Below are positions 45,806 to 55,490 of a DNA stretch of 64,000 nt, piece by piece; the first letter of the stretch is position 1, and each line of letters starts with the position of its first letter. The notes below the pieces were generated by a model that saw only the letters and a program-made list of their open reading frames with translations, was not told the origin of the DNA and made no database searches. This DNA comes from Streptococcus toyakuensis (GTDB lineage: Bacteria > Bacillota > Bacilli > Lactobacillales > Streptococcaceae), in the NCBI RefSeq assembly GCF_024346585.1, contig NZ_AP024523.1:939001-1003000 (forward strand), given 5' to 3'. The position numbers were made by a program, and so were the translations under genes.

Positions 45806-47629
45806 ATGAACTTAGAAGAATTGAAAAAACGACAGGAGAAGATCCGTAACTTCTCTATTATCGCCCATATTGACCATGGAAAGTCGACTCTAGCAGACCG
45901 CATTTTGGAAAAAACAGAGACGGTTTCAAGTCGTGAAATGCAAGCTCAGCTTTTGGATAGCATGGATCTAGAACGGGAACGTGGGATTACCATTAAGTTG
46001 AATGCCATCGAGCTGAATTATACTGATAAAGATGGGGAAACTTATATTTTCCACTTGATTGACACGCCGGGGCACGTAGACTTCACCTATGAAGTTTCAC
46101 GTTCGCTAGCTGCCTGTGAGGGAGCGATTTTGGTCGTCGATGCTGCCCAAGGGATTGAGGCCCAAACCCTTGCCAACGTTTATCTGGCCTTGGACAATGA
46201 TTTGGAAATCATGCCAGTCATTAATAAAATTGACCTGCCAGCTGCAGATCCTGAGCGCGTGCGTACTGAGATTGAGGATGTCATTGGTTTGGATGCCAGT
46301 GAAGCAGTTTTGGCTTCTGCCAAGGCTGGTATCGGTATCGAGGAAATCCTTGAGCAAATCGTAGAAAAAGTACCAGCTCCAACGGGTGATGTGACGGCGC
46401 CACTTAAGGCTTTGATTTTCGACTCAGTTTATGATGCTTACCGTGGGGTTATTCTCCAAGTTCGTGTCATGGATGGGGTGGTTAAACCTGGCGATAAGAT
46501 TCAGCTTATGAGCAATGGCAAGACTTTTGATGTGACAGAAGTTGGTATTTTTACTCCGAAAGCAGTTGGTCGTGATTTCCTTGCGACTGGTGATGTTGGT
46601 TATATTGCAGCTTCTATCAAGACGGTTCAGGATACGCGTGTGGGTGATACCGTTACCTTGGCAACCAATCCTGCGGCAGAGCCATTACATGGTTACAAGC
46701 AGATGAATCCTATGGTCTTTGCGGGTCTATATCCTATCGAGTCAAACAAGTACAATGACCTACGTGAAGCCCTTGAAAAATTGCAACTGAATGATGCTAG
46801 TCTTCAGTTTGAACCAGAAACATCTCAGGCACTTGGATTTGGTTTCCGTTGTGGTTTCCTTGGACTTCTCCACATGGATGTTATCCAGGAACGTTTAGAG
46901 CGTGAGTTCAATATTGACCTCATCATGACAGCTCCGTCTGTTATTTACAAAGTTAATTTGACCGACGGTGAGTCTATGGATGTGTCTAACCCATCTGAGT
47001 TCCCAGATCCTACCAAGATTGCGACCATTGAAGAGCCTTATGTTAAGGCGCAAATCATGGTACCACAGGAGTTCGTCGGAGCAGTGATGGAGCTAGCTCA
47101 GCGCAAGCGTGGGGACTTTGTGACTATGGATTATATTGATGATAACCGTGTCAATGTTATCTATCAAATTCCACTAGCTGAAATCGTCTTTGACTTCTTT
47201 GATAAGCTTAAGTCTTCGACGCGTGGTTATGCAAGTTTTGACTACGAATTGTCAGAATATCGCCCATCTAAGCTAGTGAAAATGGATATCCTTCTCAACG
47301 GAGACAAGGTGGATGCCCTTAGCTTTATCGTTCACAAGGATTTTGCTTACGAACGTGGAAAACTCATCGTTGATAAACTTAAGAAAATCATCCCTCGTCA
47401 ACAATTTGAAGTACCAATCCAAGCAGCTATTGGACACAAGATTGTAGCTCGTACGGATATCAAGGCCCTTCGTAAGAACGTACTTGCTAAGTGTTACGGT
47501 GGTGACGTTTCTCGTAAACGCAAACTCCTTGAAAAACAAAAAGCTGGTAAGAAACGCATGAAAGCTATTGGATCAGTAGAAGTTCCACAAGAAGCCTTCC
47601 TTAGCGTCTTGAGCATGGATGAAGAATAA
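45806..47629 (+). CDS. lepA: Elongation factor 4 (LepA)
   Basis: A 607-aa translational GTPase that back-translocates or helps assemble ribosomes. The start [19 protein letters not shown] has the site GAAAGGAAGAG and gives the usual length; a longer upstream frame from 45743 overlaps the promoter and is rejected. G motifs: [17 protein letters not shown] and NKIDLPAAD. The LepA-specific C-terminal domain ends with [18 protein letters not shown] and the final SVLSMDEE. Confidence 0.98.
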   Translation: MNLEELKKRQEKIRNFSIIAHIDHGKSTLADRILEKTETVSSREMQAQLLDSMDLERERGITIKLNAIELNYTDKDGETYIFHLIDTPGHVDFTYEVSRSLAACEGAILVVDAAQGIEAQTLANVYLALDNDLEIMPVINKIDLPAADPERVRTEIEDVIGLDASEAVLASAKAGIGIEEILEQIVEKVPAPTGDVTAPLKALIFDSVYDAYRGVILQVRVMDGVVKPGDKIQLMSNGKTFDVTEVGIFTPKAVGRDFLATGDVGYIAASIKTVQDTRVGDTVTLATNPAAEPLHGYKQMNPMVFAGLYPIESNKYNDLREALEKLQLNDASLQFEPETSQALGFGFRCGFLGLLHMDVIQERLEREFNIDLIMTAPSVIYKVNLTDGESMDVSNPSEFPDPTKIATIEEPYVKAQIMVPQEFVGAVMELAQRKRGDFVTMDYIDDNRVNVIYQIPLAEIVFDFFDKLKSSTRGYASFDYELSEYRPSKLVKMDILLNGDKVDALSFIVHKDFAYERGKLIVDKLKKIIPRQQFEVPIQAAIGHKIVARTDIKALRKNVLAKCYGGDVSRKRKLLEKQKAGKKRMKAIGSVEVPQEAFLSVLSMDEE

Positions 47630-47682
47630 GTTATCATAATTGTTTTTCTTGTTCACAGGAAATTTACATAAGAATCAATAGT

Positions 47683-47711
47683 AAAACAGGCTTAAATAGG
47701 CCTGTTTTTTT
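47683..47711 (+). terminator. Terminator of lepA
   Basis: AACAGG pairs with CCTGTT around CTTAAATAGG-type loop bases, followed by a T-run. Confidence 0.85.
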
Positions 47712-47741
47712 GCATTTATAATAGGATTAAATCGTTTAAAG

Positions 47742-47764
47742 TGTTTGTTTTAAATGTTTGTTTT
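47742..47764 (+). promoter_or_regulatory. Candidate LacR operators (direct repeats)
   Basis: TGTTTGTTTT occurs at 47742-47751 and 47755-47764. The core TGTTTGT matches the palindromic half-site before lacA (51314). LacR-type DeoR-family repressors of lactic cocci bind TGTTTGT-like sites, from memory. Their place, 60-80 bases upstream of the gat promoter, would fit looping or an upstream operator. Confidence 0.45.
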
Positions 47765-47826
47765 GATTGTAAAGATAAAAAATAAACAAAATAATCAAAA
47801 AAAGGACAAAAAACAACAAAAAAATA

Positions 47827-47855
47827 TTGACAACGATTTCATATAGTGTTATACT
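47827..47855 (+). promoter_or_regulatory. gatABC promoter overlapped by a candidate cre site
   Basis: TTGACA (47827-47832) and TATACT (47850-47855), 17-base spacing. The cre-like TTGACAACGATTTCA (47827-47841) overlaps the -35 with one mismatch to the consensus, placing the sugar PTS under likely CcpA repression. Confidence 0.7.
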
Positions 47856-47891
47856 TATAGCATAAAGTTAATGGAAAGAAGGGAAAACCTT

Positions 47892-48368
47892 ATGGGATTA
47901 GATCATTTCTTTGACAAAAACCTTGTGTTTTGCTTAGAAGCGGATAATCAAGAACATCTCTTTGATCAGGTCGCAACTTTATTGGAAGAACGAGAAATCG
48001 TGACTCCGACCTATCGTGAAGCCCTGATCACGCGTGAAAAGTCATTTCCAACTGGCTTAGATATGGAATTTTTGGGTAAGGATTTGCCGAATGTGGCTAT
48101 TCCTCATACAGATATTGTTCATAATCTAGCTGAAAAAGTTGTGGTCGTTCGATTAGATAATCCAGTGACCTTCCACAATATGATTGCACCAGATAAGGAA
48201 GTAGAAGTATCCTTACTCTTCTTTATCATTAATAACTCAAGTTCAAGTCAAACGAACATTCTTGCTCAGTTGATGGACTTCTTTACTGGAAATAGTCATC
48301 TTGAAGACCTATCAAAAATTTCTGAACCAGAAGCCCTCTATGCTTATATTGCTGAAGCAATTGCTTAA
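47892..48368 (+). CDS. gatA: PTS IIA component, galactitol/fructose type
   Basis: A 158-aa IIA protein; the start at 47892 (MGLDHFFDKN) has a GAAGGGA ribosome site, better than ATG 47871. The phosphorylated His is in the motif PNVAIPHTD, typical of fructose/mannitol-type IIA. It hands phosphate from HPr to the IIB that follows 38 bases downstream. With gatB and gatC it forms a galactitol-family PTS that in streptococci is associated with galactose uptake, giving galactose-6-phosphate for the lac genes (family knowledge plus context). Confidence 0.9.
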   Translation: MGLDHFFDKNLVFCLEADNQEHLFDQVATLLEEREIVTPTYREALITREKSFPTGLDMEFLGKDLPNVAIPHTDIVHNLAEKVVVVRLDNPVTFHNMIAPDKEVEVSLLFFIINNSSSSQTNILAQLMDFFTGNSHLEDLSKISEPEALYAYIAEAIA

Positions 48369-48406
48369 TTTTGTCTATTAAAAATATTAAATCGGAGGAA
48401 ATCCAT

Positions 48407-48712
48407 ATGATTAAAATTCTTGCTGCCTGCGGTGCAGGTGTTAACTCAAGCCACCAAATTAAAAGTGCTCTTGAAGAAGAACTTTCAAACCGCGGTTTTG
48501 ATGTTCACTGTGATGCAGTTATGGTAAAAGACGTTAATGAAGACCTTATCAAAGGTTATGACATTTTTACACCAATTGCTGCAACAGATCTTGGTTTTGA
48601 CCCAGGTATTCCAGTTATCGAAGCTGGACCAATCTTATTCCGTATCCCAGCAATGAGTGCTCCAGTATTTGATAATATTGAAGCAGCTATCAAAGAACAC
48701 GGGTTAAGCTAA
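48407..48712 (+). CDS. gatB: PTS IIB component, galactitol type
   Basis: A 101-aa IIB protein. ATG 48407 (MIKILAACGAGVNSS) has the site CGGAGG; a TTG at 48371 would add 12 unlikely residues. The phosphocysteine is in LAACGAG near the N-terminus. It passes phosphate to the incoming sugar bound by IIC. It lies between gatA and gatC in one operon. Confidence 0.92.
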   Translation: MIKILAACGAGVNSSHQIKSALEEELSNRGFDVHCDAVMVKDVNEDLIKGYDIFTPIAATDLGFDPGIPVIEAGPILFRIPAMSAPVFDNIEAAIKEHGLS

Positions 48713-48759
48713 TTTTAATTTGTTAACATTCATATAACTATAAAAAGGGAGGAACTATT

Positions 48760-50235
48760 ATGGATGTCATTATCGAACTAGCCAATAAGCTGTTCAAACC
48801 TATCTTGGATATGGGTGGGCCAATCATCATGCTGATCATTTTGACAGTATTGGCTCTACTTTTTGGAGTGAAATTCTCCAAAGCACTTGAAGGTGGTATC
48901 AAACTTGCCATCGCTCTTACTGGTATCGGTGCTATCATCGGTATGCTGAATGGTGCTTTCTCAGCATCACTTGCAAAATTCGTTGAAAATACTGGTATTC
49001 AATTGAACATCACTGACGTTGGTTGGGCACCACTTGCTACAATCACTTGGGGATCTGCTTGGACACTTTACTTCTTGCTCATCATGTTGATTGTCAACGT
49101 AGTGATGCTTGCTATGAAGAAAACTGATACACTTGACGTTGATATCTTCGATATCTGGCACTTGTCTATCACAGGTCTTTTGATTAAATGGTATGCAGAC
49201 AACAACGGTGTAAGCCAAGGGGTTTCACTCTTCATCGCCACTGCAGCAGTTGTCCTTGTAGGTGTTCTTAAAATCATCAACTCTGATTTGATGAAACCTA
49301 CATTTGATGACCTTCTTAACGCACCAAGTTCATCACCAATGACTTCAACTCACATGAACTACATGATGAACCCAGTTATCATGGTTTTGGATAAGATTTT
49401 TGAAAAATTCTTCCCAGGTCTTGATAAATATGACTTTGATGCTGCTAAATTGAACAAGAAAATCGGTTTCTGGGGATCTAAATTCTTCATCGGTTTCATC
49501 CTTGGTATCGTTATCGGTTTGATGGGTACTCCACATCCAGTTGCTGGCGTAGAAGATGCAGCAAACTGGCAATTAGTTATTAAAGGTTGGTTGTCTCTTG
49601 GTTTGACAGCCGGTGTATCTTTGGAACTCTTCTCACTCATCGGTTCATGGTTCATCGCTGCCGTAGAACCACTTTCACAAGGTATTACAAACGTTGCTAC
49701 TAAACGTCTTCAAGGACGTAAATTTAATATCGGTCTTGACTGGCCATTCATCGCTGGTCGTGCTGAAATCTGGGCTTGTGCCAACGTACTTGCACCAATC
49801 ATGTTGATCGAAGCTGTGCTTCTTTCAAAAGTCGGAAATGGTATCTTGCCACTTGCAGGTATCATCGCTATGGGTGTTACTCCAGCTCTCTTGGTTGTAA
49901 CACGTGGTAAATTGCTCCGTATGATTATCTTCGGAACACTCTTGTTGCCACTCTTCCTTCTTTCAGGTACACTTATCGCACCATTTGCAACAGAACTTGC
50001 TAAAGGTGTAGGTGCCTTCCCAGCAGGTGTGAGCGAAACTCAATTGATCACTCACTCAACTCTTGAAGGACCAATCGAAAAACTTCTTGGTTGGACAATT
50101 GGTAACACTACAACAGGTGATATCAAAGCAATCCTTGGTGCTGTAGTCTTCCTTGTATTCTATATCGGTATCTTTGCATGGTACAGAAAACAAATGATCA
50201 AACGTAACGAAGAGTACGCAGCAAAAGCAAAATAA
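48760..50235 (+). CDS. gatC: PTS IIC component, galactitol type
   Basis: A 491-aa membrane permease with about ten hydrophobic segments. It belongs to the EIIC-GAT family (ILDMGGPIIMLIILTVLALL, LNGAFSASLAKFVENTG, LLSVK-type spacing, NIGLDWPFIAGRAEIWACAN). It binds and translocates the sugar. The actual sugar is probably galactose because lacX and lacABCD follow directly; galactitol-degradation genes are absent from the window. Confidence 0.92.
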   Translation: MDVIIELANKLFKPILDMGGPIIMLIILTVLALLFGVKFSKALEGGIKLAIALTGIGAIIGMLNGAFSASLAKFVENTGIQLNITDVGWAPLATITWGSAWTLYFLLIMLIVNVVMLAMKKTDTLDVDIFDIWHLSITGLLIKWYADNNGVSQGVSLFIATAAVVLVGVLKIINSDLMKPTFDDLLNAPSSSPMTSTHMNYMMNPVIMVLDKIFEKFFPGLDKYDFDAAKLNKKIGFWGSKFFIGFILGIVIGLMGTPHPVAGVEDAANWQLVIKGWLSLGLTAGVSLELFSLIGSWFIAAVEPLSQGITNVATKRLQGRKFNIGLDWPFIAGRAEIWACANVLAPIMLIEAVLLSKVGNGILPLAGIIAMGVTPALLVVTRGKLLRMIIFGTLLLPLFLLSGTLIAPFATELAKGVGAFPAGVSETQLITHSTLEGPIEKLLGWTIGNTTTGDIKAILGAVVFLVFYIGIFAWYRKQMIKRNEEYAAKAK

Positions 50236-50264
50236 TGCGCTCCTATAAAATGTAAATTGTTAAA

Positions 50265-50308
50265 GCTAGGTTGTCATTTTCCTGATAGGAGTGACAGCCT
50301 AGTTTTTT
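50265..50308 (+). terminator. Terminator after gatC
   Basis: CTAGGtTGTCA pairs with TGACAgCCTAG, followed by six T residues. It is 29 bases ahead of lacX, so lacX may be reached only by read-through. Confidence 0.8.
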
Positions 50309-50336
50309 ATAAACTATCAAGAAATCGGAGAAAATA

Positions 50337-51233
50337 ATGGTAATTGAATTAAAATCAGAACAATTAAGAGTTGAATTTAACAGTTTTGGTGGGGCTCTTT
50401 CTTCTATAAAAGATACTGAGGGACTGGAGTATTTGTGGCAAGGGCATGCCACTTATTGGAGTGGACAAGCTCCTGTTCTCTTCCCCATTTGTGGTTCTTT
50501 GAGAGAGGATACAGCCCTCTATATAGATGAGAAGGGGCAAGAAAGCAAAGGAAAGATTCCTCGTCATGGTTTGGTTCGTAAGAAAGAATTTGAATTAGTT
50601 GAACAGACAGATAATAGTGTAACTTTTGCAATTGAAGACGATGAGAATAGCTATCAGAACTACCCTTATTATTTCCGCCTAGAAATCACTTATAGCCTTA
50701 CTGGCAAGACAGTACGAACTCAATACAAGATTTTCAATAAAGAAACTAGCAAGGTCATGCCTTACTTTATTGGTGGACATCCAGGATTTAATTGTCCTCT
50801 ACTGGATGATGAAGTCTATGAAGATTATTATCTAGAGTTTGAGAAAGAAGAGACTTGCTCTGTTCCACGTCCTTTCCCAGAAACGGGTATGCTGGATTTT
50901 CAAGATAGAAGTCCATGGCTAGAGGGTCAAAAAGAATTAGACCTCAGCTATGATCTTTTCAGTACAGATGCAGTCACCTTAGATGAATTGCAATCTAGAA
51001 CAATTGCGCTTCGTTCTCGGAAACATGATAAGGGATTGAAAGTGCACTTTACAGAGTTTCCAAACCTCATTATATGGTCAACTTTGAATAAGGGTCCTTT
51101 CATTGCTTTTGAACCCTGGTCAGGCTTGTCAACATCCCTTGAAGAAGGAGATCATCTAGAAGATAAGAAGAATGTTTGCCTCCTAGAACCTGGTCAAGTG
51201 GATCAAATTGGTTTTGATATCGAAATTTTTTAA
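50337..51233 (+). CDS. lacX: Aldose 1-epimerase family protein LacX
   Basis: A 298-aa galactose-mutarotase-like protein. The length and features match LacX of lactococcal and streptococcal lac operons: GGALSSIKDTEGLEYLWQG at the N-terminus, the likely catalytic His in IPRHGLVRKKEF and GGHPGFN, and the late Glu in FEPWSG. It may interconvert anomers of galactose or hexose-6-phosphates; the true substrate is not proven for the family. It lies between gatC and lacA. Confidence 0.88.
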   Translation: MVIELKSEQLRVEFNSFGGALSSIKDTEGLEYLWQGHATYWSGQAPVLFPICGSLREDTALYIDEKGQESKGKIPRHGLVRKKEFELVEQTDNSVTFAIEDDENSYQNYPYYFRLEITYSLTGKTVRTQYKIFNKETSKVMPYFIGGHPGFNCPLLDDEVYEDYYLEFEKEETCSVPRPFPETGMLDFQDRSPWLEGQKELDLSYDLFSTDAVTLDELQSRTIALRSRKHDKGLKVHFTEFPNLIIWSTLNKGPFIAFEPWSGLSTSLEEGDHLEDKKNVCLLEPGQVDQIGFDIEIF

Positions 51234-51263
51234 TTAAAAAAACACAAAAACAAACATTAATTG

Positions 51264-51292
51264 TTGACTTTTTTAAGAAATAGGAGTATATT
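51264..51292 (+). promoter_or_regulatory. Promoter of lacABCD
   Basis: TTGACT (51264-51269) and TATATT (51287-51292) at 17-base spacing. The leader to lacA would be about 325 bases and contains an operator and a BOX element. Confidence 0.65.
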
Positions 51293-51313
51293 ATGTTTGT
51301 AAGCAACAAATGA

Positions 51314-51328
51314 TGTTTGTCACAAACA
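51314..51328 (+). promoter_or_regulatory. Candidate LacR operator (perfect palindrome)
   Basis: TGTTTGT-C-ACAAACA is a 15-base perfect palindrome some 15 bases past the likely transcription start. Related half-sites lie nearby at 51250-51256 (ACAAACA) and 51294-51309 (TTTGT, AACAAA). This cluster looks like an operator for the lac repressor, whose gene is not in the window. Confidence 0.6.
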
Positions 51329-51463
51329 AACGATCACTTGTTATATTCTCTTTCGTAGAGAAAGATTATTTCTAGGAAGCTGGTTTCCTAAACTTGAATA
51401 AGGTGTCATTCATCTCATTCAATCCTATTTGTCAATAAACTGCTAGAAAGCTTTTTGTAGGTA

Positions 51464-51568
51464 ATACTCAATGAAAATTAAAGAGCAAACTAGGAAACTA
51501 GCCGCAGGCTGTACTTGAGTACGGCAAGGCGACGTTGACGCTGTTTGAATTTGATTTTCGAAGAGTAT
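51464..51568. repeat. BOX element (A-C type, no boxB)
   Basis: It starts ATACTCAATGAAAATTAAAG and ends TTTTCGAAGAGTAT, the usual BOX ends. It contains TACGGCAAGGCGACGTTGAC, almost the boxA primer core. It lacks the boxB units seen at 54735. It sits in the lacA leader, 56 bases before the gene. Confidence 0.85.
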
Positions 51569-51624
51569 AAACTGCTAACTATAAAAGGTTTTATTAGCCT
51601 AGAAAAATAAAAGGAGTATACAAT

Positions 51625-52050
51625 ATGTCTATTGTTATCGGTGCAGATGCTGCAGGTTTGAGATTGAAAGAAGTTGTGAAAGACTTCTTGGAAAAAGAAA
51701 ACTTCCACGTTGTGGATGTTACAGCTGAAGGTCAAGACTTTGTTGATGTGACTCTTGCTGTTGCTGCAGAAGTAAACAAAGAAGAACAAAACCTTGGTAT
51801 CGTGATTGATGCTTATGGAGCTGGTCCATTTATGGTCGCAACGAAGATCAAAGGAATGGTTGCTGCAGAAGTATCTGACGAACGTTCAGCTTATATGACT
51901 CGTGGTCACAACAACTCACGTATGATCACTATGGGTGCACAACTTGTTGGTGATGAATTGGCTAAAAACATCGCTAAAGGATTTGTTAACGGTAAATACG
52001 ATGGTGGACGTCATCAAATCAGGGTCGATATGTTGAACAAAATGTGCTAA
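51625..52050 (+). CDS. lacA: Galactose-6-phosphate isomerase subunit LacA
   Basis: A 141-aa RpiB/LacA/LacB-family protein. With LacB it converts galactose-6-phosphate to tagatose-6-phosphate. The N-terminus [14 protein letters not shown] and the C-terminus [15 protein letters not shown] are family signatures. LacA has no catalytic Cys of its own in the usual position, as expected for this subunit. The ribosome site AAAGGAG is strong. A BOX-like repeat separates it from lacB. Confidence 0.96.
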   Translation: MSIVIGADAAGLRLKEVVKDFLEKENFHVVDVTAEGQDFVDVTLAVAAEVNKEEQNLGIVIDAYGAGPFMVATKIKGMVAAEVSDERSAYMTRGHNNSRMITMGAQLVGDELAKNIAKGFVNGKYDGGRHQIRVDMLNKMC

Positions 52051-52152
52051 TACTCTTCAAAAATCAAGATAATCTGTCGTCAGCTCACTTTAGCTAACCT
52101 CAGTTATGCTCGCAGCTCGCTTCCTAAGCTAATCTTGATTTTTCTTGAGTAA
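52051..52152. repeat. BOX-ended palindromic repeat between lacA and lacB
   Basis: It begins TACTCTTCAAAAATCAAGAT and ends with ATCTTGATTTTTCTTGAGTA, an inverted repeat at the edges that copies the outer ends of BOX elements. The inside (TCAGCTCACTTTAGCTAACC and following) is unlike boxA/B/C. It is probably a different small mobile repeat mobilised like BOX. It fills most of the lacA-lacB gap. Confidence 0.65.
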
Positions 52153-52198
52153 GGATAAATGATATTAGATTTATATAATTAATCGGAGGGAATAACTA

Positions 52199-52714
52199 AT
52201 GAGAATTGCAATTGGATGTGATCACATCGTAACAGATGAAAAAATGGCGGTTTCAGAATTTTTGAAATCAAAAGGATATGAAGTCATTGACTTTGGTACC
52301 TATGACCATACACGTACTCACTACCCAATCTTTGGTAAAAAAGTAGGGGAAGCTGTAACTAGTGGTCAAGCTGATCTTGGGGTATGTATCTGTGGTACTG
52401 GTGTTGGTATCAACAACGCTGTAAATAAAGTTCCAGGTGTCCGTTCTGCCTTGGTTCGTGATATGACAACAGCCCTTTATGCTAAAGAGCAATTGAACGC
52501 TAACGTTATCGGATTTGGTGGTAAGATTACTGGTGAATTGCTCATGTGTGATATCATCGAAGCTTTCATCCATGCTGAATACAAACCATCTGAAGAAAAT
52601 AAAAAATTGATTGCGAAAATTGAACACCTTGAAAGTCACAATGCTCAACAAACAGACGCAAACTTCTTCACTGAATTCCTTGAAAAATGGGATCGCGGAG
52701 AATACCACGACTAA
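52199..52714 (+). CDS. lacB: Galactose-6-phosphate isomerase subunit LacB
   Basis: A 171-aa partner of Lac[14 protein letters not shown] is the N-terminal motif, and [16 protein letters not shown] contains the catalytic Cys of the RpiB fold. [10 protein letters not shown] and the final KWDRGEYHD are typical. The ribosome site TCGGAGG precedes it. lacC follows after 10 bases. Confidence 0.97.
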   Translation: MRIAIGCDHIVTDEKMAVSEFLKSKGYEVIDFGTYDHTRTHYPIFGKKVGEAVTSGQADLGVCICGTGVGINNAVNKVPGVRSALVRDMTTALYAKEQLNANVIGFGGKITGELLMCDIIEAFIHAEYKPSEENKKLIAKIEHLESHNAQQTDANFFTEFLEKWDRGEYHD

Positions 52715-52724
52715 GAGGTGACCT

Positions 52725-53654
52725 ATGATTTTAACAGTCACAATGAACCCATCCATTGATATTTCCTATCCCTTGGATGAGTTAAAGATTGATACTGTCA
52801 ATCGTGTGGTGGATGTAACCAAAACGGCTGGTGGTAAGGGCCTCAATGTTACCCGAGTACTTTCAGAATTTGGAGATTCTGTTCTTGCTACTGGTTTAGT
52901 TGGTGGTAAACTTGGTGAGTTTTTGGTTGAAAATATCGATGATCAAGTAAAGAAAGATTTCTTCTCAATTCAGGGAGAAACTCGTAACTGTATCGCTATT
53001 CTTCACGGAGACAACCAAACAGAAGTTCTTGAAAAAGGTCCTGAAGTATTGGAACAGGAAGGTCAAGACTTTTTGGAACATTTCAAAAAACTCTTGGAGT
53101 CAGTTGAAGTAGTAGCTATCTCAGGTAGTCTGCCAGCTGGCCTTCCAGTTGATTACTATGCGAGCTTGGTAGGACTTGCTAATCAAGCTGGCAAGCCTGT
53201 TGTCTTGGACTGCTCTGGTGCAGCACTTCAGGCGGTTCTTGAATCACCACATAAACCAACAGTCATCAAACCAAATAATGAGGAATTGTCCCAGCTTCTA
53301 GGAAGAGAAGTTTCTGAGGATTTGGATGAATTAAAAGAAGTCCTTCAAGAACCTTTGTTTGCAGGTATTGAATGGATTATCGTTTCACTTGGTGCCAACG
53401 GTGCCTTTGCCAAACATGGTGACACTTTCTACAAGGTAGATATTCCTAGAATTCAGGTAGTCAACCCTGTTGGATCTGGAGATTCTACAGTTGCTGGAAT
53501 TTCTTCAGGACTTCTTCATAAAGAATCGGATGCAGAATTACTCATCAAGGCAAATGTCCTTGGTATGCTCAATGCTCAAGAAAAAATGACTGGTCATGTC
53601 AACATGGCCAACTATCAAGCTCTATATGATCAATTAATAGTAAAAGAGGTATAA
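52725..53654 (+). CDS. lacC: Tagatose-6-phosphate kinase
   Basis: A 309-aa PfkB-family sugar kinase that phosphorylates tagatose-6-phosphate to the 1,6-bisphosphate. [13 protein letters not shown] is the N-terminal signature and [13 protein letters not shown] carries the catalytic Asp and anion hole. The length is normal. The stop codon is one base before the lacD start region. Confidence 0.96.
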   Translation: MILTVTMNPSIDISYPLDELKIDTVNRVVDVTKTAGGKGLNVTRVLSEFGDSVLATGLVGGKLGEFLVENIDDQVKKDFFSIQGETRNCIAILHGDNQTEVLEKGPEVLEQEGQDFLEHFKKLLESVEVVAISGSLPAGLPVDYYASLVGLANQAGKPVVLDCSGAALQAVLESPHKPTVIKPNNEELSQLLGREVSEDLDELKEVLQEPLFAGIEWIIVSLGANGAFAKHGDTFYKVDIPRIQVVNPVGSGDSTVAGISSGLLHKESDAELLIKANVLGMLNAQEKMTGHVNMANYQALYDQLIVKEV

Positions 53655-53655
53655 A

Positions 53656-54636
53656 ATGGCTTTAACAGAACAAAAACGTGCACGCTTAGAAAAACTTTCT
53701 GATGAAAATGGTATCATCTCAGCTCTTGCATTTGACCAACGTGGTGCTTTGAAACGCCTCATGGCTCAACACCAAACAGAAGAACCAACTGTGGCCCAAA
53801 TGGAAGAACTTAAAGTTTTGGTAGCAGATGAATTGACTAAATACGCTTCATCTATGCTTCTTGATCCTGAATATGGACTTCCAGCAACTAAAGCTCTTGA
53901 TGAAAAAGCAGGTCTTCTCCTTGCTTATGAAAAAACAGGTTATGACACAACAAGCACAAAACGCTTGCCAGACTGCTTGGATGTTTGGTCTGCAAAACGT
54001 ATTAAAGAAGAAGGTGCAGATGCAGTTAAATTCTTGCTTTACTATGATGTAGATAGCTCAGACGAACTCAACCAAGAAAAACAAGCTTACATCGAACGCA
54101 TCGGTTCTGAATGTGTGGCTGAAGATATCCCATTCTTCCTTGAAATCCTTGCTTACGATGAAAAAATTGCTGATGCAGGTTCTGTAGAATACGCTAAAGT
54201 AAAACCACACAAAGTTATCGGTGCTATGAAAGTCTTCTCAGACCCACGCTTTAACATTGATGTCTTGAAAGTTGAAGTTCCTGTTAACATTAAATATGTT
54301 GAAGGCTTCGCTGAAGGTGAAGTAGTTTATACACGTGAAGAAGCAGCAGCCTTCTTCAAAGCACAAGATGAAGCAACTAACTTGCCATACATCTACTTGA
54401 GTGCTGGTGTATCAGCTAAACTTTTCCAAGATACTCTTGTATTTGCTCACGAATCAGGTGCAAACTTCAATGGCGTTCTTTGTGGCCGTGCAACATGGGC
54501 TGGATCGGTTGAAGCATACATCAAAGATGGTGAAGAAGCAGCTCGCGAATGGCTTCGCACAACTGGATTTGAAAACATTGACGAACTCAATAAAGTTCTT
54601 CAAACAACAGCGACTTCATGGAAAGAACGCGTGTAG
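53656..54636 (+). CDS. lacD: Tagatose-1,6-bisphosphate aldolase
   Basis: A 326-aa class I aldolase that splits tagatose-1,6-bisphosphate to dihydroxyacetone phosphate and glyceraldehyde-3-phosphate. [16 protein letters not shown] is at the N-terminus, and the Schiff-base lysine lies in [12 protein letters not shown]. In some streptococci LacD paralogues also act in gene control; nothing here shows that. It is the last gene of lacABCD and a terminator follows. Confidence 0.97.
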   Translation: MALTEQKRARLEKLSDENGIISALAFDQRGALKRLMAQHQTEEPTVAQMEELKVLVADELTKYASSMLLDPEYGLPATKALDEKAGLLLAYEKTGYDTTSTKRLPDCLDVWSAKRIKEEGADAVKFLLYYDVDSSDELNQEKQAYIERIGSECVAEDIPFFLEILAYDEKIADAGSVEYAKVKPHKVIGAMKVFSDPRFNIDVLKVEVPVNIKYVEGFAEGEVVYTREEAAAFFKAQDEATNLPYIYLSAGVSAKLFQDTLVFAHESGANFNGVLCGRATWAGSVEAYIKDGEEAAREWLRTTGFENIDELNKVLQTTATSWKERV

Positions 54637-54659
54637 CACTCAAATTGTGAAAATAACTT

Positions 54660-54693
54660 CAGTCTAGGGATAGAAATATCTCTAGACTTTTTT
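54660..54693 (+). terminator. Terminator of lacABCD
   Basis: AGTCTAGgGATA pairs with TATCtCTAGACT around GAAA, then T6. Confidence 0.9.
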
Positions 54694-54707
54694 GATGATG
54701 TAAAAAT

Positions 54708-54734
54708 AACCTTGAGTTAGTTATCCTCAAGGTT
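54708..54734. terminator. Second hairpin after lacD
   Basis: AACCTTGAG pairs with CTCAAGGTT directly before the BOX element. There is no T-run on the plus strand; an A/T-rich flank (54697-54707) could serve minus-strand transcripts coming from the orphan lacB. Confidence 0.5.
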
Positions 54735-54931
54735 ATACTCTTCGAAAATCAAATTCAAACCACGTCAGCGTCGCCTTATCGTAGGTATGGTTACTGATTT
54801 CGTCAGTTCTATCCACAACCTCAAAACAGTGTTTTGAGCTGACTTCGTCAGTTCTATCTACAACCTCAAAGCACTGCTTTGAGCAGCCTGCGGCTAGTTT
54901 CCTAGTTTGCTCTTTGATTTTCATTGAGTAT
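54735..54931. repeat. BOX element (A-B-B-C)
   Basis: It begins ATACTCTTCGAAAATCAAAT and ends TTTGATTTTCATTGAGTAT. boxA contains CACGTCAGCGTCGCCTT; two boxB units (each with GTCAGTTCTATC and a TTTTGAG-type stem) follow; boxC contains GCCTGCGGCTAGTTTCCTAG. It sits between the convergent lacD and orphan lacB. The remainder of 54637-54960 contains the two hairpins above. Confidence 0.92.
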
Positions 54932-54960
54932 TAGATAAAATATAGAAGGCGGAATACAAG

Positions 54961-55479
54961 TTAATCGTGATATTCTCCACGATCCCACTTGGCATTCTCT
55001 TCATCGAAGATATGATCATTGGCAGCTACATCTGGGCTCACTTCAGATAGTTTATCAATTTTCGCAATCAATTCCTCTTTTTCAGGACTTGGTTTGTATT
55101 TGGTATTGATAAATTCATCTACAATGTTGTTAATGAAATTGATACCTAGGATAGCACCACCGAAAGCAACAATATTAGAATTGAGATTTTCACGAGCGGA
55201 ACGAGCAGTCGCAACATCTCCGACAAGTACAACTCGAGTTCCAGGAACTTTATCAGCAGATACAGCAATTCCAACACCTGTACCGCACAGGGCAACTCCA
55301 AAGTCAGCCCGTCCATTGACGACTTCCTCTGCAATTAAGCGACCATAAATAGGATAGTGGGTACGGACGAAATCATAAGTACCAACATCAATGATTTCAT
55401 GACCTTGTTCTTTTAGGTGTTTTGAAATCTTCATCTTCACATCTGTTACAATGTGATCACAACCGAGAGCTATTTTCAT
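54961..55479 (-). CDS. Orphan LacB-like isomerase subunit
   Basis: A 172-aa RpiB/LacB-family protein, a divergent paralogue of LacB at 52199. [41 protein letters not shown] (with the catalytic Cys) and the same end KWDRGEYHD are retained. The ribosome site AGGAGG is ideal. It is 11 bases behind an orphan LacA-like gene, with no kinase or aldolase beside them. It may isomerise another 6-phospho-sugar or be a back-up isomerase; function is inferred from the family only. Confidence 0.88.
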   Translation of the reverse strand: MKIALGCDHIVTDVKMKISKHLKEQGHEIIDVGTYDFVRTHYPIYGRLIAEEVVNGRADFGVALCGTGVGIAVSADKVPGTRVVLVGDVATARSARENLNSNIVAFGGAILGINFINNIVDEFINTKYKPSPEKEELIAKIDKLSEVSPDVAANDHIFDEENAKWDRGEYHD

Positions 55480-55490
55480 GGGAATACCTC

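Noticed and set aside
54733..54924. Minus-strand ORF of 63 codons across the BOX element
   Set aside because: The frame follows the boxA/B/C repeat; BOX elements are non-coding.
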